The notes under the pieces are model-generated. The model saw only the letters and a program-made list of their open reading frames with translations. It searched no databases and was not told the origin of the DNA. From UBA1715 sp964346725 (lineage in GTDB: Bacteria; Bacteroidota; Bacteroidia; Bacteroidales; UBA1715), in the NCBI GenBank assembly GCA_964346725.1, contig CAYFVM010000002.1, positions 109,600 through 173,599 of the forward strand: a DNA stretch of 64,000 bases. Direction: 5' to 3'. Position 1 is the first letter of the stretch. Every line of letters starts with the position of its first letter. Of this stretch, positions 1 through 9,187 are shown one piece after another. The position numbers were made by a program, and so were the translations under genes.

Positions 1-739
1 TTTCCGGTTTGTCACCATTAGCAATAATAGTATCAATATTGTCTTTCTGGCATATTTTTACCGCCGAAATTTTTGTTGACATTCCGCCCGTTCCGAAACT
101 TGTGCCGGCTGAGCCTGCTGCATTAGAGATTTCGTCGTTTACTTCTGTTATAATCGCAATACGTTTAGCAGCGGGATTTTTGCGTGGGTCTTTATCAAAA
201 AATCCGTCAATATCAGAGAGAATAATAAGTAAGTCCGCTTTGCAAATGCAGGCAACCATTGCCGAAAGAGTATCGTTGTCGCCAATTTCAATTTCATCGG
301 TAGCAACGGTATCGTTTTCGTTTACAATAGGCACAACTCCCATTTCAAGCAATTTTGCAAACGTATTTTCTGCATTTCTGTGCTTTTCTTTGTTTGTTAT
401 AACATCGTAGGTGAGCAATACTTGTCCAATGTTTATGTTATGTTCTGAGAAAAATTTTCGATATATTTTAGCGAGAATAGCTTGGCCAATAGCTGCCATA
501 GCTTGTTTTCCCGGAATGGTGTTAGGACGTTTCTTTTTCCCTAATTTACCCACACCTACAGCAATAGAACCTGACGAAACAAGAACTATCTGTTTACCTT
601 GTGCCTGCAGTGTCGCAACAACATTTGTTATGTGTTCTATACGTCTAAGATTCAACTTCCCGTTGGGAAACGTGAGCGACGAAGTCCCGATTTTTATTAC
701 TATGCGCCGTTTGCTCGATAAAGTTTCTCTATAATTCAT
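1..739 (-). CDS. proB: Glutamate 5-kinase, C-terminus cut by window edge
   Basis: The minus strand from an ATG at 737-739 stays open to the window edge, giving 246 codons. The product phosphorylates glutamate with ATP, the first step of proline synthesis in the cytoplasm. The amino-acid kinase fold is visible: VIKIGTSSL near the start, VSSGSIAVG for the substrate loop, VPIVNENDTVATDE, and GDNDTLSAMVA. The last part of the gene lies outside the window, so I cannot say whether a C-terminal PUA domain is present. A TAnnTTTG box on the minus strand at 759-766 (TACCTTTG) is a plausible -7 element, with no clear -33. Plus-strand open frames here are shadows. Confidence 0.93.
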   Translation of the reverse strand, partial: MNYRETLSSKRRIVIKIGTSSLTFPNGKLNLRRIEHITNVVATLQAQGKQIVLVSSGSIAVGVGKLGKKKRPNTIPGKQAMAAIGQAILAKIYRKFFSEHNINIGQVLLTYDVITNKEKHRNAENTFAKLLEMGVVPIVNENDTVATDEIEIGDNDTLSAMVACICKADLLIILSDIDGFFDKDPRKNPAAKRIAIITEVNDEISNAAGSAGTSFGTGGMSTKISAVKICQKDNIDTIIANGDKPE

Positions 740-832
740 CTCTATTGTAAATGGGTTACAAAGGTATTATAAAATTGCGATTTTTTAATTTTTTGTTTCT
801 GAATACATTTTTTAACAAACTATGTTTGTCTA

Positions 833-2872
833 TTATAGTAGTGATAATTGTTGTCCAACTTGAGGTTTCGGTCTTTCTTCGTTAAGTCCAATCATTTTGT
901 AAAATTCTTGTTCGGAGATAATTTGTACTCCAAATGTTTGTGCTTTTTCAAGTTTACTTGGACCAATTCCTTCGCCGGCAAGCATGAATGAGGTGCTTTT
1001 TGAAACGCTGGAAACATTTTTACCTCCGTTTGCTTCAATCAGTTCTTTCATTTCATCACGGCTATGTTGTATAAACGTACCCGAAATAACAATGGTTTTG
1101 CCTTCTAATGCAGATGAAGTTGGTGTTTCTAATTTTTGTAGTTCAAATAGAACACCATGGTTTCGTAATTTCTCAATGATTGCAAGATTTTCGGCATCGC
1201 TGAAAAAGTTTTTGATGCTTTGAGCAACAATACCGCCCACATCTTCGGTCTGTTGTAGTTCATCAAGTGATGCGTTCATTAAGGTATCGATAGAGTTAAA
1301 TTTTTTTGCAAGTGTTTTTGCACTCGCATCGCCAATGTGACGAATGCCGAGAGCGTATAGAACACGAGGGAATGGTACTTGTTTCGATGCTTCAATGCTA
1401 TCTATGAGGTTGCGCGCAGATTTCTCGGCAAAACGTTCCAGACGAATAACATCGGCGAATTTTAGTGTATAGAAGTCGGCATAATTTCTCAACAAACCTG
1501 CATTAAAAAGTTGTTCTATTGTAGCCCCTGCAAGTGCTATGTTCATGGCTTTTCGGCTCACAAAGTGTTCTATTCTCCCTTTAATTTGCGGCGGGCATTG
1601 TTTTGAGTTGGGACAGTAGTAGTTTGCCTCGTCTTCCATTCGTACAAGTTCTGCACCACATTCCGGGCAATGGGTAATGAATTCCATAGGTCTAGAATCA
1701 GACGTGCGTGCATCTTTGTCTATACCTACAACTTTGGGGATAATTTCGCCTCCTTTTTCTATGTACACATAGTCATTGATCCGAATACCCAATTCTTTCA
1801 TTTGATCGGCATTGTAGAGGCTGGCACGTTTTATAACGGTTCCTGCGAGCTGTACCGGTTCAAGATTCGCCACCGGTGTAATCGTACCTTGTCGTCCAAC
1901 TTGGAAGTCAATAGAAAGGAGTTTTGTTCGAGCTTGTTCTGCCTTGAATTTGAACGCAATTGCCCATCGTGGGGTTTTGGCGGTCATGCCTAATTCTTGT
2001 TGTAAAGAAATGGAGTCAACTTTAATGACAATTCCATCTGTATCAAAAGGTAAGGTTTTTCGTTTGGTGTCCCATTTGCTAATGAAAGCATATACATCAT
2101 CTATCGTTTTGCATTGCTCCGAAAGCTCGGGAATGTTGAATCCCCAAGAACGAGCAATAGCCAAATTTTCAAAATGAGAATCGGAAGGGCATTCTGATGG
2201 AATGTAGTACATATTTGCTTGTAATGGGCGGCGAGCAACTTCGCGTGAATTTTGCAGTTTGAGTGAACCAGCAGCTGCGTTTCTTGGGTTAGCAAATGGT
2301 AGTTCTCCTGCTTCTATTCGGTCTTCGTTAAACGCATCAAATCCGGCACGGGGCATAACTACTTCACCACGAATTTCAAGTTCTTCTGGGTAGTCTCCAT
2401 GAAGTTGCAGAGGAATGGTTTTGATGGTTTTGGCATTATTGGTAATGTCGTCGCCTTGAATACCGTCACCACGTGTAAGGGCACGAGTTAATTTACCATT
2501 TTTGTATTGTAGAGAAATAGCAACGCCATCGTATTTTAGTTCGCACGTATATACAAATTGTTCTTTGCCAATGGCTTTGCGTATTCGTGAGTCAAATTCT
2601 TGTAAATCTTCTAATGAATAGCTGTTTGCAAGTGAAAGCATTGGATATTCGTGAACAACTTGTGTAAATGCCATTTCTAGGTCACTGCCAACTCGTTGTG
2701 TAGGAGACGTAGGATCGAAATATTCTGGATGGAGCGTTTCCAATTCTTGTAATTCTTTGAGCAACGAGTCAAATTCATAATCAGAAATTTCGGGTGTGCT
2801 TTTTACATAGTAATTGTAGTTGTGCTTGTGAAGCAGTTTTCGTAGTTCGGTAATTCGTTCTAATGCAGTCAT
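833..2872 (-). CDS. ligA: NAD-dependent DNA ligase LigA
   Basis: A 679-residue protein, full length for the family. It seals nicks in replicating and repaired DNA using NAD+. The adenylated lysine sits in ELKYDGVAIS (K113). An OB fold follows, then a four-cysteine zinc site (CPECGAEL then CPNSKQCPP), helix-hairpin-helix repeats, and a C-terminal BRCT domain starting near residue 590 (LEGKTIVISGTF). It lies 43 bases downstream of dprA on the same strand, so the two may be co-transcribed, and 93 bases separate it from proB. Confidence 0.97.
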   Translation of the reverse strand: MTALERITELRKLLHKHNYNYYVKSTPEISDYEFDSLLKELQELETLHPEYFDPTSPTQRVGSDLEMAFTQVVHEYPMLSLANSYSLEDLQEFDSRIRKAIGKEQFVYTCELKYDGVAISLQYKNGKLTRALTRGDGIQGDDITNNAKTIKTIPLQLHGDYPEELEIRGEVVMPRAGFDAFNEDRIEAGELPFANPRNAAAGSLKLQNSREVARRPLQANMYYIPSECPSDSHFENLAIARSWGFNIPELSEQCKTIDDVYAFISKWDTKRKTLPFDTDGIVIKVDSISLQQELGMTAKTPRWAIAFKFKAEQARTKLLSIDFQVGRQGTITPVANLEPVQLAGTVIKRASLYNADQMKELGIRINDYVYIEKGGEIIPKVVGIDKDARTSDSRPMEFITHCPECGAELVRMEDEANYYCPNSKQCPPQIKGRIEHFVSRKAMNIALAGATIEQLFNAGLLRNYADFYTLKFADVIRLERFAEKSARNLIDSIEASKQVPFPRVLYALGIRHIGDASAKTLAKKFNSIDTLMNASLDELQQTEDVGGIVAQSIKNFFSDAENLAIIEKLRNHGVLFELQKLETPTSSALEGKTIVISGTFIQHSRDEMKELIEANGGKNVSSVSKSTSFMLAGEGIGPSKLEKAQTFGVQIISEQEFYKMIGLNEERPKPQVGQQLSLL

Positions 2873-2915
2873 TGTATTCGTTATATATTCCGAAAAATAC
2901 TAAAAAAATGAATAC

Positions 2916-4019
2916 CTAGTTGTTGCGAAAGCATTTTCCCGGTAAACAAGTTATTAATCCTTTGAATTCCATGTTGAGCAAGAGAGCTGACAGTTTGCTC
3001 ATCGGTATACCACAGTCTATTGCGATTATATCAATGGAAGAATCCGGTTTTTGGGTGAGGTAATCTGTGATTTTCTGTTCTTCGAGAGTGAGGTTTTCAA
3101 ATAAAGATTGTTGAATGTGTTTTTCAGCGGACGTTTTTATATCCCAGTTGAGTAGTTTCTCCAAGTCATCTCCCGATTCTATAAGTGCGGCTTTGTTTTC
3201 TTTGATTAATTGATTGCAACCAACCGAACAACGATTTCCTATATTGCCTGGAAATGCGCACACATCGCGATTGTATTGGTTTGCTAAACTTGCGGTAATT
3301 AATGAACCACCTTTTGCTTTACTTTCAACTACAATAGTAGCATCGGAAAGGGCGGCAATAATTCTATTACGGCGAACAAAAAGTTTGCTATCAAATTTTG
3401 TCTGAGAGTGATATTCCGACATAACGCATCCTTGTTTTGAGATCGATTGTGCAAGTTCTATATGATTTACAGGTGAAATTTGTGCTAGTTGTGTGCCTAG
3501 TACGGCAATTGTTTGAAGACCGGCAGCCAAAGCTTCTCGGTGGGCGCAACTGTCAATGCCAAATGCAAGACCACTCACAATAGTAGGATTGTGGCGTTTT
3601 ATGTCTTGTATGAGTTGCTTGCAACATTGCCGTCCGTAGTCGGTAGCAGTACGCGTACCCACAATACTAATAAACTTTGAAGAATTAAAATCAGTATCTC
3701 CTTTGTAATAGAATAGCAGAGGAGCATCTTCGCAATTTTTCATGCGATAGGGGTAATCATCTTCTGTGTAAACGAGGCTTTTTATATTGTTTTTCTCAAT
3801 ATATGCAAGTTCTTGTTCGGCTAAAGCAAGTACGTTGTTTTCTTTTATTTCCTTTACAATGGTTGGGCCAATGTTTGGTATTTTGCTTATTCGTGAGGAC
3901 TTCTCTTTAAATATAAGTTCAGGGCTACCGAGATACGAAATGAGCAATTTAGCTTTAATAGGACCCACCTCTTGCAGCATTGATGTTGCAATGTAATAGA
4001 ATAATTCGTCTTGTTTCAT
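2916..4019 (-). CDS. dprA: DNA-processing protein DprA
   Basis: A 367-residue DprA/Smf protein. In other bacteria DprA loads RecA on incoming single-stranded DNA during natural transformation. An N-terminal helix-hairpin-helix region (about 15-60) precedes the Rossmann-like domain with SIVGTRTATDYGR at 118-130 and GSLITASLA further on. The C-terminal segment fits the family winged helix. It is 7 bases downstream of the GldN-like lipoprotein gene, so it appears to be the last or next-to-last gene of an operon with three envelope proteins. Transformation in this organism is not shown by the sequence. Confidence 0.95.
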   Translation of the reverse strand: MKQDELFYYIATSMLQEVGPIKAKLLISYLGSPELIFKEKSSRISKIPNIGPTIVKEIKENNVLALAEQELAYIEKNNIKSLVYTEDDYPYRMKNCEDAPLLFYYKGDTDFNSSKFISIVGTRTATDYGRQCCKQLIQDIKRHNPTIVSGLAFGIDSCAHREALAAGLQTIAVLGTQLAQISPVNHIELAQSISKQGCVMSEYHSQTKFDSKLFVRRNRIIAALSDATIVVESKAKGGSLITASLANQYNRDVCAFPGNIGNRCSVGCNQLIKENKAALIESGDDLEKLLNWDIKTSAEKHIQQSLFENLTLEEQKITDYLTQKPDSSIDIIAIDCGIPMSKLSALLLNMEFKGLITCLPGKCFRNN

Positions 4020-4026
4020 GACAAAG

Positions 4027-5007
4027 TTATTTCCCTTTGTCGTGATTTTTTAAGTACATGACAAATGGTATTGTTTTTATTAATTCAGATTGTGTGTTGT
4101 CGTCTGTAACATGGTAAAAATGGCGAATAGGAGCAATTCCTTTTACCTCTTTGACTATTTCCATAGTGGTATTGTTTAGATACCAATCTTCTATGAATGC
4201 AAGTCCTTTAATTTCTTTAAAGTCTATGTCTTTGTCAACGCAAATAGAGTCGAGTTCTCCTGTTTCATCGTTGACTGTTGTGTAGCAGTCTGTTTCTTTT
4301 CCTAACGATTCAAGAACCTCGTTAAGGTTTCGCGGTTGCAATGAATCGCGAAAATTGAAACTGTAACAAGGAACTGTGCCACTGATAGCTTTTTCAATAA
4401 TAGTTTTAACAACCTGATTAACTTGTATGTTTTCAAGAAATTCAGGATTATCAATATTTACGAGCGAAACCTCATAGGAAACATCTTTTGCTAAAAGAGT
4501 TAGTTTAGGCCTTTTTGTTTTTGTTGTGTCCTTAAATTCATATCGTGCAACGATTGATTTTGTGGGAATCTCACTTCTATACTCATCCTTTCGTATGAAT
4601 TCACGGACAAGAGAATACGAAGTTACTTTTTTCGTCATTAAAAATTGTGCCGAATCGAAAGCCCATTCTTCTTCAAATAATAAAGATTTTTGTTCATCAA
4701 GAGAAAATTCGTCTTTGAATTTTGTTTGAATGTCTTCTTTGTTACAAACGATGTCTGAGAAAGGAAGATATGCCGTAATTTCGCCACGGAGAGTTTTTTC
4801 TTGGAGTGTGGTGACGAGTTTTGCATAGTCAATAGATTTGAAGAAAAAATACTCCTTTGGAATATACATTTCTTGAGCATAGGTAATGCACGATTTAGGA
4901 GCAATAAAATTGTTTACAAATGTGTCGGTTTTTTTCTCGATACGTTTGTGATTGCACGAAGAAAAGACTATTAAACTTGTTATTATGAAGGTTAATAATT
5001 TCCTCAT
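4027..5007 (-). CDS. Lipoprotein with two GldN-like repeats
   Basis: A 326-residue protein with a lipoprotein signal (lipid-attached C18 in VFSSCNH). I see an internal duplication with a period of about 160 residues: EEEWAFDSAQFLMTKKV (112-128) matches IEDWYLNNTTMEIVKEV (272-288), and EKTLRGEITAY (70-80) matches EKAISGTVPCY (205-215). The pattern of a short helix, aYxx, then xEdWyfd and rI.giaP resembles the repeat unit of GldN/PorN, a component of the type IX secretion and gliding machinery, recalled from memory. Function is not established. It sits between a small outer-membrane protein gene (2 bases upstream) and dprA (7 bases downstream). Confidence 0.72.
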   Translation of the reverse strand: MRKLLTFIITSLIVFSSCNHKRIEKKTDTFVNNFIAPKSCITYAQEMYIPKEYFFFKSIDYAKLVTTLQEKTLRGEITAYLPFSDIVCNKEDIQTKFKDEFSLDEQKSLLFEEEWAFDSAQFLMTKKVTSYSLVREFIRKDEYRSEIPTKSIVARYEFKDTTKTKRPKLTLLAKDVSYEVSLVNIDNPEFLENIQVNQVVKTIIEKAISGTVPCYSFNFRDSLQPRNLNEVLESLGKETDCYTTVNDETGELDSICVDKDIDFKEIKGLAFIEDWYLNNTTMEIVKEVKGIAPIRHFYHVTDDNTQSELIKTIPFVMYLKNHDKGK

Positions 5008-5009
5008 CT

Positions 5010-5549
5010 CTATTTATATTGGTTTCTCGTGATAAAACGAATAGTAAGTACGACAGATTTAGCATTTAAGCGATATCTATTTGCCTCTCGTACATAATTT
5101 TTGTAGTAAGCTTTTATAGATGGTCTCCATTCTATGCAAATATTGATAGGAACTTTATCAAAAGAGTAACCTGTTCCAATAGATGCTACTGGTCCAAAAT
5201 AATATTTTTCAAGAGACGTTTCTATTTCTTTATTTGCAGACATGTAGCCACCAAAAATACCAAGACCGCTATACCAACGAAGGTTTGAAGCAACATTAGG
5301 GTATGGGGCAACGTATTTTGCAAGGATTGCTCCTTCATATATGACAGTAAAATCAGTGATTGCCATCATATTTATACCAAACTGTGGCGAAAAAAAACCT
5401 TCATAATCTAAACCGGCAAGATATGCTTCAGCACTTGCAATTTCACCGCGAAATCCAAATCCATTTCTGTACCATTTTTGGTTGTCACGTTGTGCAAATG
5501 AGCTTAATGTGCAAAGGCTTATTGTTAATATACATAAAAGTTTCTTCAT
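5010..5549 (-). CDS. Small secreted beta-barrel-like protein, unknown
   Basis: A 179-residue protein with a signal peptide ending near SSFAQ (about residue 19). The mature part is rich in alternating aromatic and glycine-containing strands (for example WYSGLGIFGGYM, YYFGPVASIGTGYSF) and ends in VVLTIRFITRNQYK, which is compatible with a small outer-membrane barrel. I do not recognise the family. It abuts the upstream gene directly (5550) and precedes the GldN-like lipoprotein by 2 bases, so all three are very probably one transcript with dprA. Confidence 0.7.
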   Translation of the reverse strand: MKKLLCILTISLCTLSSFAQRDNQKWYRNGFGFRGEIASAEAYLAGLDYEGFFSPQFGINMMAITDFTVIYEGAILAKYVAPYPNVASNLRWYSGLGIFGGYMSANKEIETSLEKYYFGPVASIGTGYSFDKVPINICIEWRPSIKAYYKNYVREANRYRLNAKSVVLTIRFITRNQYK

Positions 5550-6047
5550 TTACTTAGTATATTGGTTTAACAAATCTTTTATCTGTTGAATGTCTTCTTC
5601 TTCAAGTGAATTGAGACTTATGGCAGGATATTTTGCCATTTGGTTGTTTCCCATTTTTTGGTACAGAATCAAATCAGTGTCTTTGTCGTTTTTGACAATT
5701 TCGTACTTTCTGAACGCATCAAATGGAATCTTGTATGTATTGCATTTTTGCATCAGCAGTTGAATGTGGTAAAAACGAAATACAAGATTTTGCTTGTCTT
5801 CATCAGATATGTATATAAAATTGAGACGTTGTTTGTGTCTCAAATAAATAACTAAGGCATAGATCCCAATTGCAACAAGAATAAATAAAGTGGATTGGAG
5901 AGCATTTAATGGGTTGATTTCTACACCAAATTCGCGTAAAAATGTTGCGGAAAGTGGAATGTATACACAGATTGTTGTAATACCAACAACTCCAATTGTT
6001 TTCCAAATTTTAAGTTTACTAGCATATTGTTCGTTATGTATTACCAT
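5550..6047 (-). CDS. Two-pass membrane protein with PH-like tail, unknown
   Basis: A 165-residue protein. Two hydrophobic helices (about residues 17-36 and 48-68) are followed by a basic turn (RHKQRLNF) and a soluble domain with alternating hydrophobic residues, as in small bacterial PH-like membrane proteins. I cannot name the family. It is the first gene of the tight group that continues through the barrel protein, the GldN-like lipoprotein and dprA. About 100 bases separate it from the divergent ychF. Confidence 0.65.
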   Translation of the reverse strand: MVIHNEQYASKLKIWKTIGVVGITTICVYIPLSATFLREFGVEINPLNALQSTLFILVAIGIYALVIYLRHKQRLNFIYISDEDKQNLVFRFYHIQLLMQKCNTYKIPFDAFRKYEIVKNDKDTDLILYQKMGNNQMAKYPAISLNSLEEEDIQQIKDLLNQYTK

Positions 6048-6122
6048 TTATCTCCGAAAAATGTTTATTGCAAATATATGGAAATGTTGACACATTAGTT
6101 TACATATTAAATTTAAAAAAAC

Positions 6123-6130
6123 TATTTTTG
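6123..6130 (+). promoter_or_regulatory. -7 element upstream of ychF
   Basis: TATTTTTG matches the Bacteroides -7 consensus TAnnTTTG exactly and ends 16 bases before the ychF ATG. No convincing -33 element lies at the usual spacing. Confidence 0.5.
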
Positions 6131-6146
6131 CAAAAAATAATAATTT

Positions 6147-7244
6147 ATGGGATTAAAATGCGGGATAGTAGGGTTGCCTAATGTTGGGAAATCGACTTTG
6201 TTTAATTGTTTGACGAATGCAAAAGCACAAGCAGCGAATTTCCCGTTTTGTACTATAGAACCAAATGTTGGAATGATTACTGTTCCAGACAGTAGATTGA
6301 ATGAGTTGGAAAAACTTATACATCCGGAAAAGGTTGTTCCTACAACAGTAGAAATTGTTGATATAGCAGGGTTAGTAAAAGGGGCTAGCAAAGGAGAGGG
6401 CTTAGGAAATAAATTCCTAGCTAATATCCGTGAAACCGATGCAATTATTCATGTCTTGCGTTGCTTTGAAAACCCCAATATAACACACGTAGATGGCTCT
6501 ATCAATCCTGTGCGTGATAAAGAGACTGTTGATATGGAGTTACAATTTAAAGATCTAGAATCGGTTGAATCTCGTTTATCTAAAATAGAAAAGCAAGCAC
6601 GTGCGGGAGGAGACAAAGAAGCAAAAAATACTTGTGATATTTTAACTCGAGTTCGCAGTGTGTTACAAAAAGGACAGTCTGCTCGTACATTAAATCTTGA
6701 TGATGAGGAAAAGGCTGCTATATATGATTTGCATTTATTGACGTTGAAACCGGTTATGTATGTATGCAACGTAGATGAAACTGGTCTTAATGGTAATGCG
6801 TTTGTTGATGCCGTTAAAGAATCAATTAAAGAAGAGGAAGCAGAAGTTTTAGTTTTGGCTACCGCTTTAGAGGCAGAAATTGCGGAATTAGAATCACAAG
6901 AAGATAGAGAATTGTTCCTACAAGATGTTGGTTTGGATGAGCCAGGAGTTAATAAATTGATACGAAAAGCGTATTCTTTATTAAATCTTGAAACATTCCT
7001 TACAGCAGGACCAAAAGAGGTACGTGCGTGGACCTATCATAAAGGAGCAAAAGCTCCGCAAACAGCTGGTGTAATTCATACTGATTTTGAAAAAGGTTTC
7101 ATTAAGGCAGAGGTTATTAAATACGCTGATTATATTGCCTTAGGCTCTGAGGCGGCTGTAAAAGAAGCGGGGAAAATGTCAATAGAAGGGAAGGACTATG
7201 TGGTCCAAGATGGCGATATAATGCACTTTAAATTTAATGTATAG
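6147..7244 (+). CDS. ychF: Redox-regulated P-loop ATPase YchF
   Basis: A 365-residue OBG-family P-loop protein, standard length. The Walker A loop is GLPNVGKS near the N-terminus, the switch region is DIAGLVKGASKGEGLG, and the G4 position reads NVDE instead of NKxD, which in this family goes with ATP rather than GTP preference. A coiled helical insertion (about 130-200) and a C-terminal TGS domain (about 280-365) follow. YchF binds ribosomes and is linked to stress tolerance in other bacteria. The TRIC channel gene starts 3 bases after the stop, implying one transcript. Confidence 0.96.
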   Translation: MGLKCGIVGLPNVGKSTLFNCLTNAKAQAANFPFCTIEPNVGMITVPDSRLNELEKLIHPEKVVPTTVEIVDIAGLVKGASKGEGLGNKFLANIRETDAIIHVLRCFENPNITHVDGSINPVRDKETVDMELQFKDLESVESRLSKIEKQARAGGDKEAKNTCDILTRVRSVLQKGQSARTLNLDDEEKAAIYDLHLLTLKPVMYVCNVDETGLNGNAFVDAVKESIKEEEAEVLVLATALEAEIAELESQEDRELFLQDVGLDEPGVNKLIRKAYSLLNLETFLTAGPKEVRAWTYHKGAKAPQTAGVIHTDFEKGFIKAEVIKYADYIALGSEAAVKEAGKMSIEGKDYVVQDGDIMHFKFNV

Positions 7245-7247
7245 TCA

Positions 7248-7853
7248 ATGTCTATTTCAGAAATTATATTGGTTTTTGATTATGTAGGAACGTTTGCTTT
7301 TGCAATAAGTGGTGCATTGGCTGCTGCTCGAAAGCATTTTGATTTATTTGGTGGCATTTTTTTAGGCTTTGTAACCGCTATTGGAGGTGGAACTCTTCGA
7401 GACATGATGCTACATTCTCAAGTTGCTTGGCTACATAATATCATGTATTTTTACATAGTCTTAGTCGCTGTATTTTTAACTTTTTTGTTCCACAAGACTA
7501 TTGAGAAATATTCAAAAACATTGTTTCTCTTTGATACAATTGGAATTAGTGTTTTTACTATAATTGGGATGCAAAAAGGTCTTTCTCTTGACATACATCC
7601 AGTTCTGGCGGTAATGATGGGCATTCTCACTGCCGTATTTGGAGGCATTGTACGTGATATGATGTGTGTAGATATTCCACTGATATTTAGAAAAGAAATA
7701 TATGCTACAGCATGCTTGGTTGGCGGATGCTTCTATTTGTTACTATTGTGGTTGGGGTGCAATGATTTTGTTTCAGTGCTGGTAGCATCTATCATCATTT
7801 TTATTGTTCGCACGTTGAGTGTGGTTAAAAATTGGTCGTTGCCAAAATTCTAG
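7248..7853 (+). CDS. TRIC-type cation channel family membrane protein
   Basis: A 201-residue protein of the YicG/YadS (UPF0126) family with seven predicted membrane helices. It shows the internal duplication typical of the family: GGIFLGFVTAIGGGTLRDMM in the first half matches GILTAVFGGIVRDMMC in the second. Structures of relatives show homotrimeric monovalent cation channels; the physiological role in bacteria is poorly defined. It follows ychF by 3 bases and ends just before a terminator shared with rpmE2. Confidence 0.9.
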   Translation: MSISEIILVFDYVGTFAFAISGALAAARKHFDLFGGIFLGFVTAIGGGTLRDMMLHSQVAWLHNIMYFYIVLVAVFLTFLFHKTIEKYSKTLFLFDTIGISVFTIIGMQKGLSLDIHPVLAVMMGILTAVFGGIVRDMMCVDIPLIFRKEIYATACLVGGCFYLLLLWLGCNDFVSVLVASIIIFIVRTLSVVKNWSLPKF

Positions 7854-7895
7854 CGCAAAGTTCGCTTAAAAATCTAAAAATTCGTATAAATAAAA

Positions 7896-7923
7896 AAAGC
7901 TCTATCTTTTACAATAGAGCTTT
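7896..7923 (-). terminator. Terminator of rpmE2, possibly bidirectional
   Basis: A perfect 10-bp stem (AAAGCTCTAT / ATAGAGCTTT) with an 8-base loop. On the minus strand it is followed by a run of seven T, so it mainly ends rpmE2. It also lies 42 bases after the TRIC channel stop on the plus strand, where the trailing T run is short. Confidence 0.85.
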
Positions 7924-7955
7924 CCCCAATTATTATGAAATCTTTTTTGTTGCTA

Positions 7956-8228
7956 TTATTCTTTTGTTGGAGCAACTTTTTCGTAGTGTGCTTTGTATTT
8001 GTTACGGAATTTATCAACACGACCAGCTGTATCAACAAATTTCATCTTACCTGTGAAGAATGGGTGTGAAAAACTAGAAATTTCTAGTTTAATAACTGGA
8101 TATTCTACATTGTCAACAGTAATTGTTTCTTTTGTTGGCGCACATGAACGAGTAATAAATACTTTGTCATTTGACATATCCTTAAATGCTACTAAGCGAT
8201 AGTTGTCTGGATGAATACCTTTTTTCAT
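7956..8228 (-). CDS. rpmE2: 50S ribosomal protein L31, type B
   Basis: A 90-residue L31 (bL31) starting MKKGIHPDNYRLVAFKDMS. It is the type B form: the zinc-binding CxxC pairs of type A are missing and only one Cys (SCAP) is present. It binds at the central protuberance of the large subunit, bridging to the small subunit. It is monocistronic here, with its own promoter at 8270-8299 and a terminator at 7896-7923. Confidence 0.96.
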   Translation of the reverse strand: MKKGIHPDNYRLVAFKDMSNDKVFITRSCAPTKETITVDNVEYPVIKLEISSFSHPFFTGKMKFVDTAGRVDKFRNKYKAHYEKVAPTKE

Positions 8229-8269
8229 TGTCTATGAATTAATTATATAACTTCCTTGTTTTAGTGGTG

Positions 8270-8299
8270 CAAAGATACATAAAATATTTAAGTCCCAAA
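8270..8299 (-). promoter_or_regulatory. Bacteroides-type promoter of rpmE2
   Basis: On the minus strand TTTG (8296-8299) is followed after 18 bases by TATCTTTG (8270-8277), an exact TAnnTTTG box. The predicted leader to the rpmE2 start is about 35-40 bases. It begins right at the stop codon of the upstream MORN-repeat gene. Confidence 0.65.
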
Positions 8300-9175
8300 T
8301 TATTTTATGCTTTTCTCTTTCTTATTTTTATTTTTTCGTGCCGGTTCTTGATCCTGAGGAGTTTGTTCTCCAAAAATATAAGATTCTGGATTGTCTATAA
8401 AGTCTTGAGGATCGGTGTGCTTACCTTGTTGATTCAATATTTCTTCGTCAATAATTTTTGTTTGGGCACGTTCGAATTCGTCTTCGTTTAGAATTTTACC
8501 ATTGGAATATTCTATTGTAATTTTTATAGTGCCATCTTCTTTATAATATATCCATTTTCCGTCGCGCACGTTGTTTTTGTATGCTCCGGTAATATGAGGT
8601 TTGCCGTCTGAAAAATATACTAAGAATTCTCCGTTCAATTTGTCTTCAATGAATTTGGCTTTTTGGCGAATTTGGCCATTTTCATAAAACCACAACCAGT
8701 CGCCATGTTTTAAACTATCTTTCCAATATTTAATTTCCATTGGTTGGTTTTGTTGTGTTTGCCAATAAATAACACTTTTACCGTCAAGTTTTCCATGGTT
8801 ATAGCTTTCTTCCATTATAACCTTGTCGCCATTGCCGTAGTATGTCCAGATGCTGTCTTTCTTTTTTGCATAATATGTGCCTCGTGCTGAAAGAGTACCT
8901 TCAACATCGAACATGGTAACCTTTACTTTATTATGATCATTTGGCGAGTAATACATATCATATTTAAGAACACCATTGTCATGGTATTTTTTTACTTGTC
9001 CAATTGGAATATCATTTTTGAAATAACCTTCAAATTTGTTTTTCCCATTTGGGTATTTTTGAATCCAATGTCCTTGTTTCTTTCCATTGGCATCCATGTA
9101 GTTTAGTGTATCGTTTTGTGCAAAAACTGCAATTGATACAAAGACGAAAATTAGTGCAAAGGTTATTTTTTTCAT
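8300..9175 (-). CDS. Secreted MORN-variant repeat protein
   Basis: A 291-residue protein with a signal peptide (MKKITFALIFVFVSIAVFAQ). The rest is a chain of about nine short repeats of the form G.....yyeNGkik.e..y.n.kl.G, for example KYPNGKNKFEGYFKNDIPIG and FYENGQIRQKAKF, i.e. MORN_2 repeats. Relatives are sometimes labelled as a YwqK-family antitoxin, but nothing here supports a toxin-antitoxin role; an envelope protein is more likely. The tail is lysine-rich. I start it at the ATG at 9175, where the signal peptide begins; a TTG 9 bases upstream is less likely. It follows the RNase gene by 12 bases. Confidence 0.82.
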   Translation of the reverse strand: MKKITFALIFVFVSIAVFAQNDTLNYMDANGKKQGHWIQKYPNGKNKFEGYFKNDIPIGQVKKYHDNGVLKYDMYYSPNDHNKVKVTMFDVEGTLSARGTYYAKKKDSIWTYYGNGDKVIMEESYNHGKLDGKSVIYWQTQQNQPMEIKYWKDSLKHGDWLWFYENGQIRQKAKFIEDKLNGEFLVYFSDGKPHITGAYKNNVRDGKWIYYKEDGTIKITIEYSNGKILNEDEFERAQTKIIDEEILNQQGKHTDPQDFIDNPESYIFGEQTPQDQEPARKNKNKKEKSIK

Positions 9176-9187
9176 GATACTCAAATA

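Noticed and set aside
9..734. Two plus-strand open frames at the left edge
   Set aside because: They are shadows of proB on the minus strand, which shows clear glutamate kinase motifs.
8300..9175. Toxin-antitoxin module (YwqK label)
   Set aside because: The protein is exported and consists of MORN-like repeats; no toxin gene is near.
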